Positions 46,095 through 54,635 of a stretch of 59,961 nucleotides of DNA are shown piece by piece. Numbering within the stretch: the first letter of the stretch is position 1; every line of letters starts with the position of its first letter. The stretch comes from Haloimpatiens massiliensis (GTDB lineage: Bacteria > Bacillota > Clostridia > Clostridiales > Clostridiaceae), in assembly GCF_900184255.1 (NCBI RefSeq), contig NZ_LT854637.1:1-59961 (forward strand), in the 5' to 3' direction. The notes below the pieces were generated by a model. The model worked only from the letters and a program-made list of their open reading frames with translations, searched no databases and was not told the origin of the DNA. A program made the position numbers and the translations under genes.

Positions 46095-46321
46095 ATTAAC
46101 CCGATACGCTAAATAAAAAAACAATTCCCGTATATTCATATTTAGGTTTATTATTCCGTAGATTTAGTGGGTAGCATGACTATTAAAGTTATAATTAATA
46201 TTTCTTGGGTTTTTAATATGTGACGGAGTTAGTTCTTTGTAAGTATTATTAATTATAACAAATATGGTGGTTATAAAGTCTTTTAAACCCTCTATAACTG
46301 TATGAATCTTTATTATAAAGC

Positions 46322-46402
46322 TCTAGCATGTATGTTCCCCCTCATTAAATTGGTTATGCTTTTTAATGATAGGTTAGCATATTGTGCTGGAGTTTTTTTA
46401 TT
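46322..46402 (+). terminator. Probable terminator downstream of dhaL
   Basis: CTCTAGCA (46321 region) can pair with TGCTGGAG, followed by TTTTTTTATTTG; an inner A/T arm lies between. It would end the PTS-aldolase-DhaKL operon 230 bp after dhaL. The long loop makes this less certain. Confidence 0.45.
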
Positions 46403-46438
46403 TGTAAATATTGCTGGTGAAAGAACTAGCACAACAAG

Positions 46439-46537
46439 TTAATTAATGATTACATAAAGTTTTATAATGATGAAAGAATTCATGGTAGTTTAGATTATAT
46501 GAGTCCAAATGAATTTATGAGAAAAACTATGAATTAA
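46439..46537 (+). pseudogene. IS3-family transposase OrfB C-terminal remnant
   Basis: The frame reads INDYIKFYNDERIHGSLDYM, SPNEFMRKTMN then stop. YI-FYN-ERIH-SL-YMSPNEF is the end of the IS3 rve integrase domain. Only ~32 codons remain, with no start or upstream domain. It is a scar of an earlier insertion at the boundary between the DhaKL operon and the ceramidase-like gene. Confidence 0.8.
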
Positions 46538-46763
46538 TTAGTATTCGTTAGAAAATGTTGATAATTGAGGGAGCAATCCGCAACTTTACAATGGCACTCT
46601 GGAGGATTATTTCAAAAGGTCATGGCAGGAGAAGGCATCGCTTAGGCTTGTTCAAACGGCTGAACTATGGACAGTAAAAATGGTGAGTTAACACTTGAAG
46701 TGATATAAAATTTATCTTAGTATAGTAAATATTAAAGGGTTGCTTTTATAGATGTTTATAAAT
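46538..46763. other. Unassigned 225-bp stretch, partly GC-richer
   Basis: The portion 46570-46690 is visibly richer in G+C than neighbours. Reading frames such as TLQWHSGGLFQKVMAGEGIA are protein-like but interrupted by stops. It could be a decayed gene tail brought in with the downstream foreign gene. No identification is claimed. Confidence 0.3.
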
Positions 46764-46776
46764 AGGAGGTGATGAT

Positions 46777-46818
46777 ATGAGACTTATGATTGTTAATGCT
46801 TCATGCAAAGCCTATTAG
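46777..46818 (+). CDS. Putative 13-aa leader peptide
   Basis: An AGGAGGTGA (46764-46772) with 6-bp spacing precedes an ATG. The frame encodes MRLMIVNASCKAY and stops at TAG 46816-46818. The SD is as good as those of real genes here, and the frame overlaps the 5' arms of a folded RNA that precedes the ceramidase-like gene. No family is recognised; it may be a regulatory leader rather than a functional peptide. Confidence 0.5.
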   Translation: MRLMIVNASCKAY

Positions 46819-46862
46819 GGTAAAGGATGCATGAAGTAATGATTACCCTGTTTTTAGGCTTT
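46799..46862 (+). promoter_or_regulatory. Attenuator-like or pseudoknotted leader RNA of the ceramidase-like gene
   Basis: Pairings seen: CTTCATGC (46799-46806) with GCATGAAG (46829-46836); AAAGCCTA (46807-46814) with TAGGCTTT (46855-46862); AGGGTAA (46817-46823) with TTACCCT (46843-46849). The last two nest into one hairpin with TGTTTTT inside it, terminator-like; the first interlocks with it and so must compete or form a pseudoknot. The leader peptide frame covers the left arms. Translation-coupled attenuation is the simplest reading; the effector is unknown. Confidence 0.55.
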
Positions 46863-46897
46863 GTCCATTGTATAAATACTTTAAAGGAGAGAGCCAA

Positions 46898-48154
46898 ATG
46901 AATAAAAAATATAATAATAAAGCTTTTTTTACACAAACTGATATTACACCTGATTTTCAAGTGGAATTAATTGGATGTTACAGGGAGAATAGTAATTCTC
47001 AAGGTGTTTTGCATCCTCTGTATGCGCAGATACTTATACTGGAGTTTTGCGGTAGGTGTTATTGCTTAATTGCAATTGACAGTCTTGGATTGACAACAAC
47101 TCTTTCGGATCAACTGCGTACCATTGTATCTAAGAAATTAAAAACCGACATTTCCTGTGTCATGCTTTGTTTTTCGCATACACATTCCGCCCCTGCGCCT
47201 TTATCGCAGGTTAATGGCGAAAGATATTTTCGTTTCATGTGTGATCAGATCGAAAAATGTCTGGCAGAAGCAGCCGAAAAACTTCGACCTTGTAAAGTTG
47301 GTTGGGCAATGACGAATACGGAAATCGGAGAAAATCGCAGGATAGGCTGTACTGCAGTCGATAAACGTCTTGGAGCATTGAAGATAACCGATTCTGTTAC
47401 TGGACGTCCATTAGCTGTTGTTTTGCGGATAACCGCACACGCCAATATATTGATGGGTGGTAACAACAGGATTTCAAGCGATTACTTTTGTGTCACACGT
47501 GAAAAGTTGCAAAAATATTTTCTTTGCCCTGTAATGCTTGTTCAGGGGGCATCAGGAAACATTAAGCCGGTAGGCGTGGACAAAATACTTGGCGGTAGTA
47601 TTTCCGATTTAGATCGGATATCAGATATCCTTCTGGATTCTGTGAAACACTTGCATTTTGATATGACAGAAGTGCGCAAGCTACAAATGTATTCGAAAGA
47701 TTTTAATTACTACTCACATGTTCCTTCTGAAAAAGAAGCAAAACAGATTGCGGATGATGCAAAAAGGTTATGCGGCATTGATGGTTCAGAATGGCTTCTG
47801 GAATGCGAAAGGCTTAGGAAATCCGGCACTGAGATACAGGTTCAAGAAGGAAAAATTCAGTTTTTTAATTTGAATGAGGGTTGCTTCTGTGGGGTTCCGG
47901 ATGAAATTTTCTGTGAAATTTCTCTAGAAGCATCTAAACGCGCAAATGCACCTTACCTTTTTTTGAATGGATACACCAATGGTTGTACGGGGTATCTTCC
48001 CCATAGTGAAGAATGGGTAAAAGGCGGCTACGAGACATTGTATAGTTATCTGCAATACTATCAATTTTATGAACATGTTATGCCGTTTAAGCAAGATACT
48101 GCAGATTATCTTATAAAAAGCGTACTCAGCCAATGGAAATATATGCACAGGTAA
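46898..48154 (+). CDS. Neutral/alkaline ceramidase-like hydrolase domain protein
   Basis: 418-aa protein resembling the N-terminal catalytic domain of neutral/alkaline non-lysosomal ceramidases, a group widely found without proven ceramidase activity. Visible: AFFTQTDITPDF start, zinc-binding MLCFSHTHSAPAP (about 100), LVQGASGNIKPVG and GYTNGCTGYLP. No signal peptide, so probably cytoplasmic. ATG 46898 is chosen behind AAAGGAG. Codon use is foreign: many CGT/CGC arginines, GCC/GGC and GC-richer DNA than the AGA/ATA-rich neighbours, which points to recent transfer. Substrate unknown. Confidence 0.75.
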   Translation: MNKKYNNKAFFTQTDITPDFQVELIGCYRENSNSQGVLHPLYAQILILEFCGRCYCLIAIDSLGLTTTLSDQLRTIVSKKLKTDISCVMLCFSHTHSAPAPLSQVNGERYFRFMCDQIEKCLAEAAEKLRPCKVGWAMTNTEIGENRRIGCTAVDKRLGALKITDSVTGRPLAVVLRITAHANILMGGNNRISSDYFCVTREKLQKYFLCPVMLVQGASGNIKPVGVDKILGGSISDLDRISDILLDSVKHLHFDMTEVRKLQMYSKDFNYYSHVPSEKEAKQIADDAKRLCGIDGSEWLLECERLRKSGTEIQVQEGKIQFFNLNEGCFCGVPDEIFCEISLEASKRANAPYLFLNGYTNGCTGYLPHSEEWVKGGYETLYSYLQYYQFYEHVMPFKQDTADYLIKSVLSQWKYMHR

Positions 48155-48255
48155 TTATCTTACATTTAAAATGGGTAAATAACATAAAATAAAAAAGAAT
48201 ATAGGTAAAGTTATTGTGTCTTCAGTGTATAATAAGCACGGAGGTACGTCAAAAG

Positions 48256-48298
48256 GCGTAAGGAGTTATGTAAATCCTTACGCTATATTTTTGTTTTT
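48256..48298. terminator. Shared terminator between converging genes
   Basis: GCGTAAGGA, 10-nt loop, TCCTTACGC, then TATATTTTTGTTTTT on the plus strand; the complement side has CCTTTT. It lies between the ceramidase-like gene and the converging DUF5661 gene. Confidence 0.85.
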
Positions 48299-48299
48299 A

Positions 48300-48650
48300 C
48301 TATGGTATACCCCAGTATGTTTTTGCTTCTGCTTCAAGTTTTGCAAGTCTAGTATAGTAATCAGGAAATTCTCTTAGGTGTGCTAGAGCAATTTTACCTG
48401 TAGTGATAGGATCATCTTGTGTAACATTAGTAGGAAAGTATTTCTCCCCATGTTCTAGTTCAGTGTTTAAACCCATTCGGAATTCTTCTAAATCAAATCT
48501 TTCTTTAGAAAAATCAATGCCAAGTTGCTCTGCAATTTCCATTGCTTCTTCGGATGTAAAACTATTTTTTTGCCTAATAAGTGTTTCCATGTTAAACATA
48601 AAATTTTCTACAAAGTATTTTGGATATTTAATGTATAACTCTGAGTACAT
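48300..48650 (-). CDS. DUF5661 family protein
   Basis: 116-aa soluble protein resembling DUF5661: FTSEEAMEIAEQLGIDFSKE, EEFRMGLNTELEHGEKY, TNVTQDDPITTGKIALAHLREFPDYYTRLAKLE. This pattern occurs in bacteria and viruses with unknown function. SD AGGAGGG lies only 4-5 bp before the ATG. It is convergent to the ceramidase-like gene and has no obvious operon partner. Confidence 0.75.
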   Translation of the reverse strand: MYSELYIKYPKYFVENFMFNMETLIRQKNSFTSEEAMEIAEQLGIDFSKERFDLEEFRMGLNTELEHGEKYFPTNVTQDDPITTGKIALAHLREFPDYYTRLAKLEAEAKTYWGIP

Positions 48651-49066
48651 AAGCCCTCCTATAAAATCATCAATGCTATTAGTATTATATGTTAAAAAAC
48701 AATAATATTTCTTTGGAAATTAGTTGAATTTTATTTATAACAAGTCATAAAAAATTATTATATTGCTTTAGTCAAAAGGTACAAGAAATTATATAAATCT
48801 TTACATTATATTTTCACCTATAAAAAGTTCAATTTTTCCGGAATAAGTGGAAAGACAATATGCAGAAAAAATATAGATTATTGCATAAAAATAGTATAAT
48901 ATATTCATAAAGACAGTAAAATAAAAACAAAACAATTGAATATGACAATTATTAAATGCATACATGCATTAACACATATTTGATATATATCAAGTATAGA
49001 AAATAAAAAAAGTGTAATATTAAATAATTTAAAATTTCCGGAATACTAGTTAAAGGAATGATAAAT
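48651..49066. promoter_or_regulatory. Regulatory gap before the PRD regulator with two TTCCGGAATA words
   Basis: No gene is visible. TTCCGGAATA occurs at 48836-48845 and 49036-49045, exactly 200 bp apart, the second only ~20 bp before the regulator start. TTCCGGAA is palindromic, suggesting an operator pair that could loop. The binder is unknown. Confidence 0.45.
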
Positions 49067-51199
49067 ATGGAATTAAATAAAAGGTGTATTGAAATATTAC
49101 AGTACTTAAGGGAAAAATATGATTTCATAAAGATTTCTGAATTATCAAAAAAATATAATGTCACTGACAGGACCATTAGATATGATATTGACAAAGTAGA
49201 AAAATTTTTAGTTAAAAATGGTTTTAAATATTTTGAAAGACATCATATCAAAGGGGTCAAATTAGTAAAGCAAAAAGGATTAGATGAGTTTATTGATAAA
49301 TTTGTTAATACAGATACTCCTTTTAAGTATACTTATTCTAAAGAAGAGAGGACTAAATTCATAATAACAAAGTTATTACAAGCTAGTTCTCCAATAAATG
49401 TTAACTTCTTTGAAAAGGTTTTATGTGTTTCTAAAAATACTGTATTAAAGGAAATGGATTTAATTGAAAAATGGTTGAAGACTAAAAATCTATATTTGAT
49501 TAGAAAACCTAGAGTTGGAATTTATGTTGAAGGAAGTGAATTAAGCAAAAGAAAAGCTATAATTGAAGTAGCCTCAGAAACTATATCAACTACAGATATT
49601 TTTAATTATATAAATAGTAAAATGGCTCAGTCTAAGATTAATAATTTACAATTTAGTATGTTGTTTTCTGAAATAGACATTGATTTTTTAAATGGACTTA
49701 TAAGAAATGCAGAATTAGAATTGTGTAAAGAGTTTAGTGATGAAGCTTATGGAAATTTAATAACACATTTAGCAATAATGATAAAAAGAATTCAGCTTAA
49801 CAAAAAAATTTATCTACCAGGGGTTGATATTAAATCAATAGAGAAGTACAAAGAGTATGAAGCTGCTAGAAATATTGTGTATAAGATTGAAAAAAAATAT
49901 GAAATACAGGTGCCTAGAGAAGAAACAGAATATATTACTCTTCATTTACTAGGGGCTAAAGTATTGAAAACAAATGAAATATTTGATATAGATGACTGCA
50001 AATACGATGATTTATATGACGTGGCAAGAATAATGACAGAAGAAATTGAGAAAATATACAATGTAAATTTTCAAAAGGATAAGATGAAAATTATTGAAAG
50101 CCTTGTACTTCATTTAAGGCCTTCAATATATAGAATCAAATTTGGACTTAAACTTGTAAATCCTCTTTTTCAGGAGGTAACTAGTAAATATAAGAATTTA
50201 TTTTTAAATACAAAGCATGTAATTAAACACCTAGAGAAGTATATAGGCTGTGAAATTAACGACCAAGAGATATCTTACATAACACTTCACTTTGGGGCAG
50301 CTCTTGAAAACGTTAAGGAAGGTATAAATAAAGTAGCAAGAGTGGTTTTAGTTTGTGGTACGGGTATAGGTACGGCGAATATGATTGCATCGCAAATATC
50401 TAAAAAATTTAATGTGGAAGTTGTAAATACAGCGTCCTATAGAAGTGTTAAAAGTATTGATCCAAATAGTTATGACTTTATCATAAGTACAGTTGATATA
50501 GAAGGGATAAATTCTAAAAATTACATTAAGATAAGCCCACTACTTTTAAGTAAGGATTATGATAAACTCCAAAAGTACCTTCAGATAAAATATGTGCCTA
50601 AAGAGGGTAATGATGAGTACTTAGTTAATAGACTTATAAGTATTGTGGAAAAAAATGCGGTTATAAAAGATAGGCAACAGCTACAACTAGAATTTTTATA
50701 TGAATTAAAAGGAAATAGAAAAAATGTTTTAGAAAGAAGGATTATATATATGCTTGATGATTTATTAAATAAAGATATGATAAAACTTAATGTGGATTGT
50801 CATTCTTGGGAAGATGCCGTTAAAGCTGGTACTTCTTTATTAATAAAGAAAGATTATGTTAAAAAATCTTATGAAGATGCAATATTTAACAATTTCAAAG
50901 AAATGGGACCTTATATGGTGGTAGCACCAGGAATAGTACTTTCACATGCTAGACCGGAAAATGGTGTAAATAAATTGTCTATGAGTTTAGTTACTTTAAA
51001 AGAGCCAGTTAAATTTGGTAGTGATACAAATGATCCTGTAAAATTAGTGATTACTCTTGCTGCTATAGACAATGAATGTCATTTGAAAGCTTTATCACAG
51101 CTTATGGAATTGTTTATGAATAATGATGATTTACAAAAAATTATGAGGGCAACAAATAAAGAAGAAGTTCTGAAAGTAATAACTAGATACTCAAAATAA
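49067..51199 (+). CDS. BglG/MtlR-type PRD transcriptional regulator with EIIB and EIIA domains
   Basis: ~710-aa PTS-controlled regulator with two N-terminal HTH modules (LSKKYNVTDRTIRYDIDKVE; CVSKNTVLKEMDLIEKWL), PRD1 (~180-285) and PRD2 (~295-400). An EIIB-like domain follows with Cys in VVLVCGTGIGTANMI, then a C-terminal EIIA-2 domain with His in GIVLSHARPENG. ATG 49067 has AAAGG 10 bp upstream; ATG 49058 is the alternative. It controls the downstream IIB-IIC genes by context. No separate IIA gene is in this locus. An IS is inserted 3 bp after its stop. Confidence 0.92.
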   Translation: MELNKRCIEILQYLREKYDFIKISELSKKYNVTDRTIRYDIDKVEKFLVKNGFKYFERHHIKGVKLVKQKGLDEFIDKFVNTDTPFKYTYSKEERTKFIITKLLQASSPINVNFFEKVLCVSKNTVLKEMDLIEKWLKTKNLYLIRKPRVGIYVEGSELSKRKAIIEVASETISTTDIFNYINSKMAQSKINNLQFSMLFSEIDIDFLNGLIRNAELELCKEFSDEAYGNLITHLAIMIKRIQLNKKIYLPGVDIKSIEKYKEYEAARNIVYKIEKKYEIQVPREETEYITLHLLGAKVLKTNEIFDIDDCKYDDLYDVARIMTEEIEKIYNVNFQKDKMKIIESLVLHLRPSIYRIKFGLKLVNPLFQEVTSKYKNLFLNTKHVIKHLEKYIGCEINDQEISYITLHFGAALENVKEGINKVARVVLVCGTGIGTANMIASQISKKFNVEVVNTASYRSVKSIDPNSYDFIISTVDIEGINSKNYIKISPLLLSKDYDKLQKYLQIKYVPKEGNDEYLVNRLISIVEKNAVIKDRQQLQLEFLYELKGNRKNVLERRIIYMLDDLLNKDMIKLNVDCHSWEDAVKAGTSLLIKKDYVKKSYEDAIFNNFKEMGPYMVVAPGIVLSHARPENGVNKLSMSLVTLKEPVKFGSDTNDPVKLVITLAAIDNECHLKALSQLMELFMNNDDLQKIMRATNKEEVLKVITRYSK

Positions 51200-51202
51200 A
51201 TA

Positions 51203-52668
51203 ACTTAACTTCTGCAAAATAAAAAGTTAAATTGGTAGTATTACCAAAAAATAAATATGGCACACTGACCTTATCCGTGATATATAAAAGTTACTACTCA
51301 ATTAAAACACGGGAGGTTGTCAGTATGCCAAGTAAATTTACTAATCATATTGTATCCATTAATGATGAACTTTACAATTACTTAAATGATGTAAATTATG
51401 GAATGAGTAAACCTCAATTTCATCATATATCCACTATTATTAATGGATTAATAAATTTAGATGGCACTAAATCTTTATTAAAGATTTCAGAATATATACT
51501 AGCTGCTAAAAGCAGCAGTTCCATATATAGATTTTTGAGTAACTCTAAATGGGACGATAGTCTCATAGATAGAAATCGTATTAATTATTTAAAACTACAT
51601 TTTAATAAACTCATAAAGCCTAAATCCGTAGGATTCTTAGTTATAGATGATACTGTTAATCCAAAAACTCAAGCAAAGAAGATGCAAGGATTAAGCTATA
51701 ATCATTGCCATACAGAAGGTAAAAATCTTTGGTCCCACTGTGTAGTTACTTCTAATTTTGTAGCAGAGGATATGTCTATTCCGCTAAACTATAAGTCTTA
51801 TTTTAACGAAGAAAACTGCAAAAATCATAATAAAAAATTTATGAGTAAACCAGATATAGCTTTAGGTTTTATTAATTCTTTTGAAAAACCTTCTAACTGC
51901 GATAAAATATATTGTCTTACTGATAGTTGGTACACTAGCGAAAAGTTAATTAATGGTTGTATTTTAAAAGGTTTTAACTTTATTGGGGCTTTAAAATCTA
52001 ATAGAAAAATCTCTCCATTAGGAATTTCAATGCAAATTAAGGAATTTGCTAAATATATAAATCCATCTACCTTAGATGTAGTTACCGTCGAAGGTAAGGA
52101 TTATAGAGTATATAAATACGAAGGCAAAGTTTCAAAGATTGAAAATGCATTAGCCTTAATTTGCTATGAAGTTGATGGGGACAGCTTTAAAGAACCAGTA
52201 TATCTAATGTCTACAGACATAGAACTTAGTAATAAAGCTATAATAAAATACTATCTATATAGATGGAACATTGAAACTAATTACAAATATCTTAAAACAC
52301 ACTTAGGTTTTGACGAATATAAAGTTCAAGGTATACTCTCTATCGAGAGGTATTTTCTACTTACATTTTTAGCAATCAATTTTTTAGAGATTTATAGATT
52401 ATATAATCCTAAAAAACTTGAAACCATTGGTGATACTATAAAGTCTATAAAAAGCCTATCGGCTAAAGAATTGGTGCGTTTTGTTTATGAGGAAGCTAAA
52501 AATGATATACCTTTAGACACAATACTTGCTGAATTAAAATTAGTTTCTTAAAAAATTTTGTAAGTTACTTATAGGGAAAGTATAGAATTAAATGCTGTAA
52601 CTATATTCCTATTAAAGAACTTACATCTATATTTGGGTTTTTAGCTTTTAAAATTAAAGAAGTTAAGT
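51203..52668 (+). mobile_element. Complete insertion sequence with readable ends and target duplication
   Basis: 11-bp perfect terminal inverted repeats, ACTTAACTTCT at 51203-51213 and AGAAGTTAAGT at 52658-52668, with weaker similarity further in. It is flanked by a 5-bp direct repeat AAATA (51198-51202 and 52669-52673). Size 1466 bp with one transposase gene. A large 3'-end hairpin (about 52560-52627, GTAAGTT...AACTTAC) follows the transposase. Removing it leaves the PRD regulator about 47 bp from the IIB gene. Confidence 0.85.
51325..52551 (+). CDS. DDE transposase (IS4/IS701-like)
   Basis: 408-aa transposase. Start ATG 51325 behind GGGAGG; the frame is open further upstream but without a start of comparable quality. 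Catalytic DDE residues are likely in VGFLVIDDTVNPK (about 103-115), YCLTDSWYTSEK and YLYRWNIETNYKYLKTHLG. It appears intact. The SD lies within a leader fold (CTGAC 51265-51269 with GTCAG 51319-51323; CCGTG 51275-51279 with CACGG 51308-51312), a way IS elements limit translation from outside transcripts. Confidence 0.88.
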   Translation: MPSKFTNHIVSINDELYNYLNDVNYGMSKPQFHHISTIINGLINLDGTKSLLKISEYILAAKSSSSIYRFLSNSKWDDSLIDRNRINYLKLHFNKLIKPKSVGFLVIDDTVNPKTQAKKMQGLSYNHCHTEGKNLWSHCVVTSNFVAEDMSIPLNYKSYFNEENCKNHNKKFMSKPDIALGFINSFEKPSNCDKIYCLTDSWYTSEKLINGCILKGFNFIGALKSNRKISPLGISMQIKEFAKYINPSTLDVVTVEGKDYRVYKYEGKVSKIENALALICYEVDGDSFKEPVYLMSTDIELSNKAIIKYYLYRWNIETNYKYLKTHLGFDEYKVQGILSIERYFLLTFLAINFLEIYRLYNPKKLETIGDTIKSIKSLSAKELVRFVYEEAKNDIPLDTILAELKLVS

Positions 52669-52716
52669 AAATAATTTAAAATTTGAAAACTGTTAGAAAA
52701 ATAAGGAGGAGTAAAT

Positions 52717-52995
52717 ATGAAAATATTAGTATGTTGTGGAAGTGGACTTGGAAGTAGTTTTATGATTGAAATGAATATTAATAAGGTATTAAAAGAGTTA
52801 AATGTAAATGCACAGGTGGATCATTCAGACTTATCTTCAGCAGCAGGGATTAAAGCAGACCTTTATGTTGGTACAAGAGATATTGCATCTCAATTGACAT
52901 CTCTAGGTGATGTAATTTCACTAAATAACATGATAGATATTGGTGAACTTAAAGAAAAATTATCGGATTACTTTACTAAAAAGGGTTTATTATAA
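52717..52995 (+). CDS. PTS EIIB, ascorbate (Ula/SgaB) family
   Basis: 92-aa IIB with active Cys in KILVCCGSGLGSSFMIEMNI (near residue 6), which accepts phosphate from an EIIA. SD AAGGAGGAG lies 7 bp before the ATG. Followed by a perfect 17-bp hairpin and then the IIC gene. Substrate could be ascorbate or another pentose- or hexose-related sugar; the downstream transketolase suggests a pentulose-type product. Confidence 0.92.
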   Translation: MKILVCCGSGLGSSFMIEMNINKVLKELNVNAQVDHSDLSSAAGIKADLYVGTRDIASQLTSLGDVISLNNMIDIGELKEKLSDYFTKKGLL

Positions 52996-53030
52996 TTCAT
53001 ACAGCTAATTTTCAATTAGCTGTATGAATT
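52994..53030 (+). other. Perfect 17-bp hairpin between IIB and IIC
   Basis: AATTCATACAGCTAATT, loop TTC, then the exact complement AATTAGCTGTATGAATT. No T-run follows. It begins within the IIB stop codon region. Likely an mRNA stabiliser or processing site that sets the IIB:IIC ratio. Confidence 0.8.
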
Positions 53031-53059
53031 AATAAAATAATAACAAAAGGAGGAATATT

Positions 53060-54322
53060 ATGTTAAAATTAATACTTGATATTTTAAGTGTTCCTGCAAT
53101 ATTAGTTGGACTTATAGCGATGATAGGACTTATAGCACAACAAAAATCAAAATCAGACATTTTTAAAGGAACAATAAAAACAATACTTGGATTTCTAGTT
53201 CTTGGCGGTGGTGCAGGAATAGCAGTTGGCGCATTAAATCATTTTGGAACTATGTTTCAACAAGGATTTGGTATTAGAGGAATAGTACCACATAATGAAG
53301 CAATAGTTGCGCTTGCACTTAAAACCTATGGTACACAAACAGCGCTTATAATGGCTTTTGGTATGATAGCAAATATATTAATAGCTAGATTTACAAAGCT
53401 AAAGTATATATTTTTAACAGGACATCATACTTTATATATGGCATGTATGATAGCAGCTATATTAGTAGCTGGAGGAATGAAAGGAACTCCACTAATAGTT
53501 GTGGGTTCAATAATTTTAGGATTTATAATGGCTGTTTTCCCAGCAATGGCACAACCTATTATGAGAAAAATTACAGGTACAGATGACGTAGCTTTTGGAC
53601 ATTTCGGTACAACAGGATATTTAGTTTCAGCAGGTATTGGTAAGTTAGTAGGAAAAGGTTCAAAATCTACAGAAGATATGAACTTCCCTCAAGGATTATC
53701 ATTTTTAAGAGATAGTTCAGTAGCTGTTAGTTTAACAATGGGTATTCTTTATGTAATTGTTGCTATAGCTTGTGGCAGCACATATGTTGAAACAAAATTA
53801 AGTGGTGGACAAAACTTTATAGTATTTTCAATTATTCAGGCTATAACTTTTGCAGGTGGAGTATATGTAATACTTTCTGGTGTTAGATTGATACTTGCAG
53901 AAATAGTTCCAGCATTTAGAGGAATCGCAATGAAATTAGTGCCAAACGCAAAACCAGCACTTGACTGTCCAGTGGTTTATCCATATGCACCTAATGCAGT
54001 TCTTATAGGATTCTTATCAAGTTTTCTTGGTGGTATAGTTGGAATGGTTATATTGATAGCATTAAAAGCTCCAGTTATTCTTCCAGGGGTTGTTCCTCAC
54101 TTCTTCTGTGGTGCCACAGCTGGTGTATTTGGTAATGCTACAGGTGGTAAAAGAGGTGCCTTCTTTGGAGCATTTGTTCATGGTTTACTTATAACTTTCC
54201 TACCAGTATTATTACTTCCAGTACTTGGCGGATTAGGATATGCAAACACTACATTTAGTGATGCTGATTTTGGTATAGTAGGTATACTTCTTGGAAATTT
54301 ATTAAAGATATTTATTCACTAA
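53060..54322 (+). CDS. PTS EIIC, ascorbate (UlaA/SgaT) family
   Basis: 420-aa polytopic permease of the UlaA family: start LDILSVPAILVGLIAMIGL, LGGGAGIAVGALNHFG (family motif), HNEAIVALALKTYG, and GHFGTTGYLVSAGIGKLVG. About eleven membrane segments. SD AAAGGAGG lies 9 bp upstream. It imports its sugar as phosphate with the IIB upstream and an EIIA not separately encoded here. Confidence 0.93.
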   Translation: MLKLILDILSVPAILVGLIAMIGLIAQQKSKSDIFKGTIKTILGFLVLGGGAGIAVGALNHFGTMFQQGFGIRGIVPHNEAIVALALKTYGTQTALIMAFGMIANILIARFTKLKYIFLTGHHTLYMACMIAAILVAGGMKGTPLIVVGSIILGFIMAVFPAMAQPIMRKITGTDDVAFGHFGTTGYLVSAGIGKLVGKGSKSTEDMNFPQGLSFLRDSSVAVSLTMGILYVIVAIACGSTYVETKLSGGQNFIVFSIIQAITFAGGVYVILSGVRLILAEIVPAFRGIAMKLVPNAKPALDCPVVYPYAPNAVLIGFLSSFLGGIVGMVILIALKAPVILPGVVPHFFCGATAGVFGNATGGKRGAFFGAFVHGLLITFLPVLLLPVLGGLGYANTTFSDADFGIVGILLGNLLKIFIH

Positions 54323-54333
54323 TACAAAAAATA

Positions 54334-54360
54334 GGATAGGTAATGGATCATTATCTATCC
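54334..54360 (+). other. 12-bp hairpin after the IIC gene
   Basis: GGATAGGTAATG, loop GAT, CATTATCTATCC (one G-U pair), 12 bp past the stop, again without a T-run. It may protect the IIC mRNA 3' end. A true terminator follows at 54543. Confidence 0.6.
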
Positions 54361-54542
54361 TGAAAATAAAATAAATTATATAAAAAACACAAATATATTT
54401 TAATATATAAAATTGAACTAGTAAACAAAGATATTTAAAAATATTTATTTTATGGATGCTTACTGTAGTTATTAAGTATTATATAAAAATAGACATAATG
54501 AGAGTTAAGCCCATGAATAATAATATATTATATAGTGCTTTA

Positions 54543-54586
54543 ATATAGGATTTGCTTTAAGTATCTTTAGCAAATCCTATATTTTT
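54543..54586 (+). terminator. Terminator of the ascorbate-family PTS locus
   Basis: ATATAGGATTTGCT, 12-nt loop, AGCAAATCCTATAT, TTTT: 14-bp perfect stem, 220 bp after the IIC stop. The intervening A/T-rich DNA has no gene. Confidence 0.88.
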
Positions 54587-54635
54587 AACCCCAATATTTA
54601 TATTAAATAAATATTTAATGCATAAAAGGTTATTT

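Noticed and set aside
46570..46690. GC-richer frames downstream of the IS3 remnant, one with GGLFQKVMAGEG
   Set aside because: Stops interrupt all frames and the resemblance to an AIM24-type protein is too weak to call.
48725..48745. TTTATTTATAACAAGTCA, similar to one end of the 160-bp repeat
   Set aside because: Only about 15 bp match and the rest of the element is absent; likely chance in A/T-rich DNA.
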